From the NCBI GenBank assembly GCA_900553945.1, contig USFR01000016.1:1-19490 (forward strand): a stretch of 19,490 nucleotides of DNA. Reading direction: 5' to 3'. The stretch is from an uncultured Clostridium sp. (lineage in GTDB: Bacteria > Bacillota > Clostridia > TANB77 > CAG-508). Below are positions 7,607 through 13,761 of the stretch, in pieces. Positions within the stretch are counted from its first letter, which is position 1; each line of letters starts with the position of its first letter. The notes beneath the pieces were generated by a model. That model made no database searches, was not told the DNA's origin, and saw nothing but the letters and a program-made list of their open reading frames with translations. Position numbers and translations under genes: made by a program.

Positions 7607-8431
7607 ATGGAAGGAAAATTGTATATTGTTGCAACGCCAATTGGTAATTTAGATGATATTACATATAGAGCTGTGAAAGTGTTAAATGATGTAGATTTGA
7701 TAGCTGCTGAAGATACAAGACATACATTAAAATTGTTGAATCATTTAGAGATTTCAAAACCGTTAATGAGTTATTATAAGGAAACGGAAAAAGTTAAAGC
7801 AAAAGTTATTATTGACAAATTAAAAGAAGGAAAGAATGTTGCAGTTGTTTCTGATGCTGGAACTCCTGGGATTTCTGATCCTGGAGTTGAAGTTATTAAA
7901 GAGGCAATTAAGGAAAATATTGTTGTTGTTCCAATTCCGGGTGCGTGTGCAGCTATAAATTCATTAATATGTTCAGGATTAGATACAAGACAATTTTTAT
8001 TTGTTGGTTTTTTGTCTGCTAAAGCAAAAGAGAAAAAAGATAAATTAAATGAAGTGAAAAATGTTCAAAGTACTTTAATTTTTTATGAAGCACCTCATAA
8101 AATAGATGAAACTTTAGAATGTATGCTTGATATTTTAGGTAATAGAGAAATATCAATTGGTAGGGAAATGACAAAAATACATGAAGAATTTATTAGAGGG
8201 AAAATCTCGGAAGTTATGGAAAGAATTGAACCAAAGGGAGAGATGGTTATTATTGTTAAGGGAGCTGAGAAATCAGAAAATGATATTGCAAGAGATTCTA
8301 GAAATGAAATGACTTTAGAAGAACATTATGCATATTATGAAAGACAAGGTTTTGAGAAAAAAGAGATAATAAAAATGATTGCTAAAGATAGGGGAGTTAA
8401 TAAAAACGAGATATATAAGCAATTTATATAA
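7607..8431 (+). CDS. rsmI: 16S rRNA (cytidine-1402) 2'-O-methyltransferase
   Basis: A 274-residue protein of normal length for RsmI, a tetrapyrrole-methylase-fold enzyme that adds a 2'-O-methyl group to C1402 in the decoding centre of 16S rRNA. Clear motifs are YIVATPIGNLDDIT (6-19), AAEDTRHT (33-40), VSDAGTPGISDPG (81-93), the PIPGACAAI loop (109-117), FVGFL (132-136) and YEAPHKI. The N-terminus MEGKLYIVATP is exactly where family members start, so the ATG is secure despite its distant ribosome site. It follows trmN6 in the same direction, as in B. subtilis, but the small GIY-YIG gene yazA usually between them there is missing. A terminator follows at 8556-8585. Confidence 0.95.
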   Translation: MEGKLYIVATPIGNLDDITYRAVKVLNDVDLIAAEDTRHTLKLLNHLEISKPLMSYYKETEKVKAKVIIDKLKEGKNVAVVSDAGTPGISDPGVEVIKEAIKENIVVVPIPGACAAINSLICSGLDTRQFLFVGFLSAKAKEKKDKLNEVKNVQSTLIFYEAPHKIDETLECMLDILGNREISIGREMTKIHEEFIRGKISEVMERIEPKGEMVIIVKGAEKSENDIARDSRNEMTLEEHYAYYERQGFEKKEIIKMIAKDRGVNKNEIYKQFI

Positions 8432-8555
8432 ATTAAATAGGTGTATAAAAATTTTAAGAATCATATATATAGGTAACGATTTAGAATATAAAAGAAAGAT
8501 ATTTTTTAGGATTTTTAGAGAGATTGTTAGAGTTTTAAGTTATTAATAAACATAT

Positions 8556-8585
8556 AAAAAAAGGACATTTGTATGTCCTTTTTTT
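8556..8585 (+). terminator. Intrinsic terminator after rsmI
   Basis: An A-run plus GGACAT (8556-8568) and ATGTCC plus a seven-T run (8573-8585) make a perfect 13-bp stem with loop TTGT. A-runs on one side and T-runs on the other make it usable in both directions, so it may also stop transcripts from abrB. Confidence 0.9.
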
Positions 8586-8608
8586 ATGACCATAATATAT
8601 TCCGATGA

Positions 8609-8667
8609 ACAACGGATATAATTTTTGTCTATTCGGAAGAAGCTTTGAAAAGAGTTATATCCGTTGT
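8609..8667. repeat. 13-bp perfect inverted repeat between convergent genes
   Basis: ACAACGGATATAA (8609-8621) and TTATATCCGTTGT (8655-8667) are perfect inverted copies around a 33-base centre. They lie between the rsmI terminator and the end of abrB. The T-run ATTTTTTAG at 8671-8679 starts a few bases after the right arm. The long loop is unusual for a terminator; a second terminator, the remnant of a small mobile element, or a paired protein-binding site are all possible. Confidence 0.6.
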
Positions 8668-8690
8668 ACCATTTTTTAGTCCTTAAAGAA

Positions 8691-8948
8691 TTATTTTACT
8701 TCTACAGATTTGTTTATCTCTTTTAAGCATTTTGAACAAATCAATTTTCCGTTATATCTGATTGCTGGTTTTATAGCTCCGCAGAAAACACATTTATTTT
8801 CATATTTACGTAAAACTATGTTAGAACCTTCAATTGATATTTCAATAGGATCCTTTTGGCCTATGTCCAATTCTTTTCTCATTTCTTTAGGAATAACTAT
8901 TCTTCCAAGTTCGTCAACTCTTCTTATAATTCCTGTAGAAAGCTTCAT
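8691..8948 (-). CDS. abrB: AbrB-family transition-state regulator with Cys4 finger
   Basis: An 85-residue DNA-binding protein. Residues 1-50 are a SpoVT/AbrB swapped-hairpin domain (STGIIRRVDELGRIVIPKEM, 4-23). The C-terminal part carries CVFC (53-56) and CSKC (71-74), a likely zinc-binding pair seen in clostridial homologues and absent from B. subtilis AbrB. Such proteins bind AT-rich DNA as dimers or tetramers and repress stationary-phase and sporulation genes. The start is the ATG at 8948, with GGAGGTGG about six bases upstream; an in-frame TTG at 8963 would overlap the ribosome site and is rejected. Position and orientation next to rsmI match abrB in B. subtilis. SpoVT is the main alternative, but it is longer with a GAF-like C-terminal domain. 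Confidence 0.9.
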   Translation of the reverse strand: MKLSTGIIRRVDELGRIVIPKEMRKELDIGQKDPIEISIEGSNIVLRKYENKCVFCGAIKPAIRYNGKLICSKCLKEINKSVEVK

Positions 8949-9015
8949 ACTATCCACCTCCAAATAAATATATCTTCGATAATATATTTAAATAATAGAT
9001 TATCTACCCAGCCCT

Positions 9016-9044
9016 ATAATAACATATGTATTTGAAAAAAACAA
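9016..9044 (-). promoter_or_regulatory. Sigma-A-type promoter of abrB
   Basis: On the minus strand, TTGTTT (9044-9039) and TATTAT (9021-9016) are 17 bases apart. The transcript would start near 9009, about 60 bases before the ATG. The leader is extremely AT-rich, which could allow AbrB to bind its own promoter, as known for AbrB in B. subtilis. Confidence 0.6.
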
Positions 9045-9099
9045 CAATTTTTTGAATAAAAATAAAAAAATTGCATAATTTTAGAAGAGGTGGAAAATT

Positions 9100-9672
9100 G
9101 TGCTAAATTCAATCTGGCCAATGTTGGTGCTTTCAGCAATTTTTTTTGCTGTTTTTAATCAAAAGGTCGAAAATGTAAATTCGGCAGTATTTGTAAGTTT
9201 TGAAAATGTTATTGATTTTATTTTCAAGTTTGGTGGTATTTTGTGTTTTTGGAGTGGGATGATAAAAATAATAAAAAATACCAGTATATTAGGAAAAATT
9301 GAAAAAATTTTAAGACCATTTGTTAATAAATTTTTTAAAAATACAAGTGATGACGTTAAGAAATTAATTACTTTAAATATGGTTTCAAATTTAATGGGAA
9401 TAGGGAATGCAGCGACACCTGCCGGAATTGATGCAATGAAGAGAATGGAAAAAGAAAGTACGGCAAACGAAATGTCGAAAGAAATGAATTTGTTTGTTCT
9501 TATGAATACTTTATCTATACAGATTTTTCCTACAACGGTTATTAGTATATTGGCATCGCAAGGATCAGATGGGGCTGGAAAAATTATTGTACCTGTTTGG
9601 ATTACTAGCATTTTAACTTTTTTTATAATAATGTTTTTGGGAAATTTATTTTTTAAGGAGAGAAAATTGTGA
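9100..9672 (+). CDS. spmA: Spore maturation protein A
   Basis: A 190-residue membrane protein of the nucleoside-transporter gate (NupG/Gate-domain) type. Hydrophobic segments lie near 5-20, 37-58, 128-150 and 165-183. The family signature NLMGIGNAATPAGIDAMKRM (97-116) is intact. In B. subtilis, SpmA and SpmB act together in dehydration of the spore core; the transported substrate is not known. The start is GTG at 9100 with GAGGTGG six bases upstream. The stop overlaps the spmB start in GTGA, a sign of translational coupling. A CATAAT-like -10 (9074-9079) with TTGAAT (9052-9057) lies upstream, but I cannot tell sigma-A from a sporulation sigma factor there. Confidence 0.95.
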   Translation: MLNSIWPMLVLSAIFFAVFNQKVENVNSAVFVSFENVIDFIFKFGGILCFWSGMIKIIKNTSILGKIEKILRPFVNKFFKNTSDDVKKLITLNMVSNLMGIGNAATPAGIDAMKRMEKESTANEMSKEMNLFVLMNTLSIQIFPTTVISILASQGSDGAGKIIVPVWITSILTFFIIMFLGNLFFKERKL

Positions 9673-10193
9673 GCAAAAACATAGAATGTTTAATGATTCC
9701 TTTTTTAATTTGTTCTATTTTGATGATTGGCATTAAAGATAAAGTAAAGGTTTTTGATTCATTTTCAGAGGGGGTCATGGAGGGATTACACACAGTTTTA
9801 AATTTGTTTCCAACATTATTAGCACTTTTTTTATCTGTTAATTTGCTTAGAGCATCTGGTTTGATAGATTTTATTGCTGAAATTGTTATTTATGTATTTA
9901 AAATTTTTGGAATTCCTAAAGAAATTACTAGTTTAGTAATATTAAAACCAATTTCGGGAAGTGCTAGTGTTGTTATAGGTACAGATTTAATTAATACATA
10001 TGGTGCGAATTCTTTGATTGCACTAACTGTTAGTACAATTATGGGATCTACAGAGACAACTTTATATGCTTTGGCTGTGTATACTGGGGAAATAAAAAAG
10101 AAAATTTCACTAAAATTGCTTTTATTTGCTATTTTAGGAAATTTTCTTGCAGTATGTATATCAATTATTGTATGTAAATTATATTTTAATTAA
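9669..10193 (+). CDS. spmB: Spore maturation protein B
   Basis: A 174-residue Gate-domain membrane protein, the partner of SpmA. Landmarks are LHTVLNLFPTLLALFLSVNL (40-59), LRASGLIDF (60-68), PISGSAS (94-100) and STIMGSTETTLYALAVYTG (122-140), all typical of SpmB. It starts with GTG inside the last codons of spmA (four-base overlap) and has the usual length. Its last 15 bases overlap the end of the convergent walJ gene, with no terminator between them. Confidence 0.95.
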   Translation: MSKNIECLMIPFLICSILMIGIKDKVKVFDSFSEGVMEGLHTVLNLFPTLLALFLSVNLLRASGLIDFIAEIVIYVFKIFGIPKEITSLVILKPISGSASVVIGTDLINTYGANSLIALTVSTIMGSTETTLYALAVYTGEIKKKISLKLLLFAILGNFLAVCISIIVCKLYFN

Positions 10194-10970
10194 CTTGCTT
10201 GGGTAGTCTCTGCTAGCTACTTGGATTGTTACGTCTTCGGCTGTAATATTTTTTGTTTGCAATTCATCAGTTACTGTTTTTAAAGCTAGTTCGGGAAAAT
10301 TATTTTCTTTACTCAAATGGCCTAGCATTGCTGATTTTAGGCCATATTTTGTAGTTAATTCTGTTATAGTTTTTCCTGATGATTCATTTGATAAATGTCC
10401 GATTGGACTAAGTATACGTTGCTTTAATTGGAATGGATATTTACTATATTTTAAAATGTCTGGATCATAATTTGCTTCTAATAATATGAAAGAAGATTCT
10501 TTTAACTTGTCTAGTAAATTGTTGTCCATATGGCCAATATCGGTTGCTATACTTATTTTTTTATCATCATGAAATAAGTTGAAACCACAAGGATTTGCTG
10601 CATCATGAGGTATTTGAAAACTTTGTATTTCTATATCATTAATTTTAAATTTTTTGTTTGGTGTGAATATTATTCTGTTTTCGTCTGAAATTTTTTCTTT
10701 TTGTACTGGCATTGCATTTAGTGTTTCAATATTGCAATAGACTGGTATATTATATCTTTTTGAAAGACTACCAACATTTTGTACGTGATCGGAATGCTCA
10801 TGTGTGACTAGAATTGCGTCAATATCTTCAATATTAACATTAAAAGACGCAAGAGCAGTCATTATTTTTTTTTGACTAACTCCTGCATCTATTAAGATTT
10901 TTGTTTCGTCTGTTTGAACTAATAAACAGTTTCCTGTGCTACCACTATATAAACTACAAAAATTAAACAT
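10179..10970 (-). CDS. walJ: WalJ/YycJ-family metallo-beta-lactamase-fold hydrolase
   Basis: A 263-residue MBL-fold protein. SLYSGSTGNC (6-15) is the N-terminal signature of the YycJ/WalJ group, ILIDAG (25-30) and VTHEHSDH (55-62) supply the metal site, and later His/Asp motifs are IPHDAANP, ATDIGHMD and LLEANYD. GHLS appears twice near the C-terminus. In other Firmicutes the gene often sits in the walRK operon and is linked to coordinating cell-wall and DNA metabolism; a nuclease activity has been reported for the family. Here it follows murA after an 11-base gap containing its own GGAG site, so the two are probably co-transcribed. There is no walRK in the window. The 3' end overlaps spmB. 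Confidence 0.88.
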   Translation of the reverse strand: MFNFCSLYSGSTGNCLLVQTDETKILIDAGVSQKKIMTALASFNVNIEDIDAILVTHEHSDHVQNVGSLSKRYNIPVYCNIETLNAMPVQKEKISDENRIIFTPNKKFKINDIEIQSFQIPHDAANPCGFNLFHDDKKISIATDIGHMDNNLLDKLKESSFILLEANYDPDILKYSKYPFQLKQRILSPIGHLSNESSGKTITELTTKYGLKSAMLGHLSKENNFPELALKTVTDELQTKNITAEDVTIQVASRDYPSKLIKI

Positions 10971-10981
10971 TTTTTACTCCA

Positions 10982-12250
10982 TTATTCTTCAGTGTATTGT
11001 ACTCTTTCTATGTTTGCTCCTAATTTTCTGAATTTTTCTTCGATATTTTCATAACCACGGTCAATGTGGTGAAGGTTAAATACTTCTGTTACTCCATTTG
11101 CACTTGTTCCTGCCATTATTAAAGCTGCTCCAGCTCTTAAATCAGTTGCTGTAACAGGTGCACCGTATAAATAATCAACTCCTTCGAAAATTGCTGTTTT
11201 TCCTGATGTTGTTATTTTTGCGCCCATTTTATTTAATTCTTGTGTATATTGAAATCTTGAATCCCAAATGCTTTCATTAATTATACTTGTTCCTGATGAC
11301 ATAGATAAAACAACACCCATTTGTGATTGTAAATCAGTTGGGAAACCAGGATAAGGAAGAGTTTTAACATTTGCTTTAGTTGTTCTTTTTGTCCACCAAA
11401 CTCTTACGTGGTCACCGTTTGCATCTACATTTCCACCAATTTCTTGAATTTTTGCGATTACTGGTTCTAAGTGTTTTGTTATACAATTATGAATTGTTAT
11501 ATCTCCTTTTGATGCAATGGCTGCAAGCATGAATGTACCAGCTTCTATTTGATCTGGTACTATGGAATATGTTGCATTTCCTTTTAATTCTTTTACACCA
11601 TTTATTTTAATAACATCTGTTCCTGCTCCTCTAATGTCTGCTCCCATTGTATTTAAGAAGTTTGCTAAGTCAACGATGTGAGGTTCTTTAGCTGCATTGT
11701 CTATTGTTGTTGTACCTTCTGCCAAAACGCTTGCTAAGATAATGTTCATAGTTGCTCCAACAGAAACTATGTCCATGTAAATTGAATTAGCTTTTAATTT
11801 TTCACAAGTTGCTGTTATGTTTCCATTTGATACATCTACTTCTGCTCCAAGTGCTTCAAAACCTTTAATATGTTGGTCTATAGGTCTTGGACCTAAATTA
11901 CATCCACCAGGAAGTCCTACTTCTGCACGTCCGCAACGGCCAAGTAAAGCACCAATTAAATAATATGATGCTCTAAATTTTCTAGTAAGATCTAAAGGTG
12001 CTGTTGATGATGTAATGTTTCTTGAATCTACTTGGACAGTATGTCTGTTTATCCAAGTTATTGTTATACCAAGCGATTCTAGTATTTCAAAATATGACTT
12101 TACGTCACTTATATTTGGTAAATTTTCTATTGTGCAAATTCCATTGATTAGTATTGTAGCAGGGATTATGGCTACTGCTGCATTTTTTGCTCCACTTATT
12201 TTTACGTCTCCACGTAGAGGTGTTGGACCCGTTATAACTAATTTTTCCAA
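10982..12250 (-). CDS. murA: UDP-N-acetylglucosamine 1-carboxyvinyltransferase
   Basis: A 422-residue enzyme that transfers enolpyruvate from PEP to UDP-GlcNAc, the first committed step of peptidoglycan synthesis, in the cytoplasm. SGAKNAA includes Lys22-Asn23; LPGGCNLGPRPIDQH (113-127) includes catalytic Cys117, equivalent to Cys115 of E. coli and the fosfomycin target; PGFPTDLQSQ contains Asp306, equivalent to Asp305. The Cys makes the enzyme predicted fosfomycin-sensitive. The length is normal. The start is TTG at 12250, with GGGGG seven bases upstream; no better start lies between the promoter and this codon. walJ follows directly. Many Firmicutes have two MurA copies; whether this is MurA1 or MurA2 cannot be decided here. 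Confidence 0.96.
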   Translation of the reverse strand: MEKLVITGPTPLRGDVKISGAKNAAVAIIPATILINGICTIENLPNISDVKSYFEILESLGITITWINRHTVQVDSRNITSSTAPLDLTRKFRASYYLIGALLGRCGRAEVGLPGGCNLGPRPIDQHIKGFEALGAEVDVSNGNITATCEKLKANSIYMDIVSVGATMNIILASVLAEGTTTIDNAAKEPHIVDLANFLNTMGADIRGAGTDVIKINGVKELKGNATYSIVPDQIEAGTFMLAAIASKGDITIHNCITKHLEPVIAKIQEIGGNVDANGDHVRVWWTKRTTKANVKTLPYPGFPTDLQSQMGVVLSMSSGTSIINESIWDSRFQYTQELNKMGAKITTSGKTAIFEGVDYLYGAPVTATDLRAGAALIMAGTSANGVTEVFNLHHIDRGYENIEEKFRKLGANIERVQYTEE

Positions 12251-12308
12251 GATTATTCCCCCAATTTATATATATTCAAAATAAAATTATTTTTGTTTTT
12301 GTATTCAA

Positions 12309-12337
12309 AATATACCATAAAAAATGCAGATTGACAA
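12309..12337 (-). promoter_or_regulatory. Sigma-A-type promoter of murA-walJ
   Basis: On the minus strand, TTGTCA (12337-12332) and TATATT (12314-12309) have an exact 17-base spacer. The leader would be about 50 bases. This gives murA its own start independent of spoIIR upstream. Confidence 0.75.
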
Positions 12338-12458
12338 GAAGTATGCGAAAATATAGTGATTGTAGTGCTAAAATTCTGTGCATGAATAAAGATGTGAACA
12401 TAAAAATGTTATAATAGTCTTCTTTTATTCTATGTTAATTATTGTAATTTTTAAAAAA

Positions 12459-13067
12459 TTAATGCAATGAATTTAGAAAATCTACAATTTTGAATTTAAA
12501 TTTGTAATTTTGATTATTTGAGGCAACTATTGAATTACACTCTTCAGACAATGAATTTTCAAGAATTAGTTCAGATTCTTCTGGTAATTCACAAGTAGAT
12601 TCATTTATTAAACACATTGGTGGAAATAATACGCACCACCAATTTTTGCCTTCGGCTTTTCCTATTTTTATTTTTAACCCGTCATAATATCCAGATGGTA
12701 AAACTATGTTTTCATATTTTTTTTGAGGGAAAAATGAGTTTCCTATTTCAATAGTAAAGTTATAATTATAACCTTTTTGATTTATTGCTGATTGGATGAC
12801 TTGATTTAATTCGTTTTCATGTGTTTTTAGAAAATTAATTAGTTCATTTTTGTCTGACAATTGGTAATTTTTTAAATAATTAATGACATTGTCTCTTACA
12901 AAAAGCTTTAAATCTTGATCTTCTTCAGAGTCGCTATTGGCTATGATGTGTAGCCTGAATAGATTTTTTTCTAAGTCATTTGAAATAGAATATGAGTATG
13001 AGATTGAGTTGAAAATAAAGTATAAAAGAAATAAAACAAAGATAATTAACATTTTTTTTAGTTTCAT
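12459..13067 (-). CDS. spoIIR: Stage II sporulation protein R
   Basis: A 202-residue secreted signalling protein. Residues 1-25 form a signal peptide (MKLKK, then a hydrophobic core). FRLHIIANSDSEEDQ (37-51) is the hallmark of SpoIIR, followed by LKLFVRDNVI. The C-terminal domain contains WWCVLFPPMC (143-152), also typical. In the known pathway it is made in the forespore, crosses to the intermembrane space and triggers SpoIIGA to process pro-sigma-E in the mother cell. The start ATG has AAAGGAGGT five bases upstream. The upstream region has TGAATA (13122-13117) and CAATACTT (13100-13093) on the minus strand, loosely like a forespore sigma-F/G promoter, but the match is too weak to call. Confidence 0.93.
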   Translation of the reverse strand: MKLKKMLIIFVLFLLYFIFNSISYSYSISNDLEKNLFRLHIIANSDSEEDQDLKLFVRDNVINYLKNYQLSDKNELINFLKTHENELNQVIQSAINQKGYNYNFTIEIGNSFFPQKKYENIVLPSGYYDGLKIKIGKAEGKNWWCVLFPPMCLINESTCELPEESELILENSLSEECNSIVASNNQNYKFKFKIVDFLNSLH

Positions 13068-13145
13068 AAATACCTCCTTTGGTTATCAAAAGTATTGACA
13101 CTTTTTTAAGAAATATTCATGTCGAAAAAGGTAGAACGATTTTTG

Positions 13146-13174
13146 TTGACTTAAGAAAAACTTGGTGGTAAAAT
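13146..13174 (+). promoter_or_regulatory. Sigma-A-type promoter of the MEDS-like gene, with overlapping dyad
   Basis: TTGACT (13146-13151) and TAAAAT (13169-13174) are 17 bases apart. A perfect odd palindrome, GGTAAA-A-TTTACC (13167-13179), covers the -10 element, and wider TTGG/CCAA arms flank it. Such placement is typical of a repressor operator; the binding protein is unknown. Confidence 0.65.
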
Positions 13175-13203
13175 TTACCAAAAGAAACCTAGGAGGGATT
13201 GTT

Positions 13204-13689
13204 ATGGTAGAGAATAATGAAGCACAGAAATATTGCGGAGTGTATGCAAATGACATGCATTTAATTGTTATGTTAATACCATATATTGAAAAAGAATTGG
13301 AAAAAGGAAATAAAATTACTACGATTTTAGAGGATAGTTTAGAAAAAGAGGTTAATTTTATTGTAAAAAAAGTTAATTTAGGAAAATCTAAGAAAAATAA
13401 AATTAAAAATATTAAATGGAATAAAAATTTATTGTCTGACGAGCAAATAGCAGAAATTAGAAATAAAATTATATTTGTAAAGGGAAGTAATGAATTTATT
13501 AATAATGTAAATAATTCGCTAATTGGCAAGAAAAATAAAATTATTAATTGTTATGATATTGAGACTTTTGAAGAAAATTCAAGAGAGATTTTAGAGGAGC
13601 ATAGTGCAATTCTTAACACGAGTGGAGTAAGACGAATTCCTGAGATTTTTCAAGTACACAAGAGGCTAAATAGTATATTGACTAAATAA
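13204..13689 (+). CDS. Small MEDS-like protein of unknown function
   Basis: A 161-residue soluble protein with no signal peptide or membrane segment. The N-terminal pattern CGVYANDMHLIVMLIPYIEK, then ELEKGNKITTILEDS (31-45), resembles the start of MEDS sensory domains, where a short aromatic strand is followed by a helix and an acidic loop. Later parts, including a very Lys/Asn-rich middle (56-75) and EENSREILEEHSAIL (123-137), are not specific. I therefore treat it as MEDS-like at best. The start is the ATG at 13204 with AGGAGG seven bases upstream; a longer frame from 13162 would begin inside the promoter and is rejected. It is divergent from spoIIR and precedes the fusion gene, whose promoter lies in its last codons. 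A sensing or regulatory role is a guess. Confidence 0.6.
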   Translation: MVENNEAQKYCGVYANDMHLIVMLIPYIEKELEKGNKITTILEDSLEKEVNFIVKKVNLGKSKKNKIKNIKWNKNLLSDEQIAEIRNKIIFVKGSNEFINNVNNSLIGKKNKIINCYDIETFEENSREILEEHSAILNTSGVRRIPEIFQVHKRLNSILTK

Positions 13690-13706
13690 GTTTAATAGTA
13701 TAATAT
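13678..13706 (+). promoter_or_regulatory. Promoter of the pyrophosphorylase-mutase fusion gene
   Basis: TTGACT (13678-13683) overlaps the last codons of the MEDS-like gene; with a 17-base spacer it pairs with TAATAT (13701-13706). An overlapping TATAAT (13699-13704) would need a 15-base spacer. Either way transcription would start near 13712. Confidence 0.55.
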
Positions 13707-13761
13707 ATGAGTGATTTGATTTGTAATATTTGTAATAAAGGAAGGAGTCTTAAATAACGAA

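Noticed and set aside
9159..9611. Minus-strand 150-residue frame opposite spmA
   Set aside because: A shadow of the well-supported spmA gene, without a ribosome site or recognisable domain.
13162..13203. Upstream extension of the MEDS-like protein
   Set aside because: It begins inside the promoter spacer and -10 region; AGGAGG points to the ATG at 13204.
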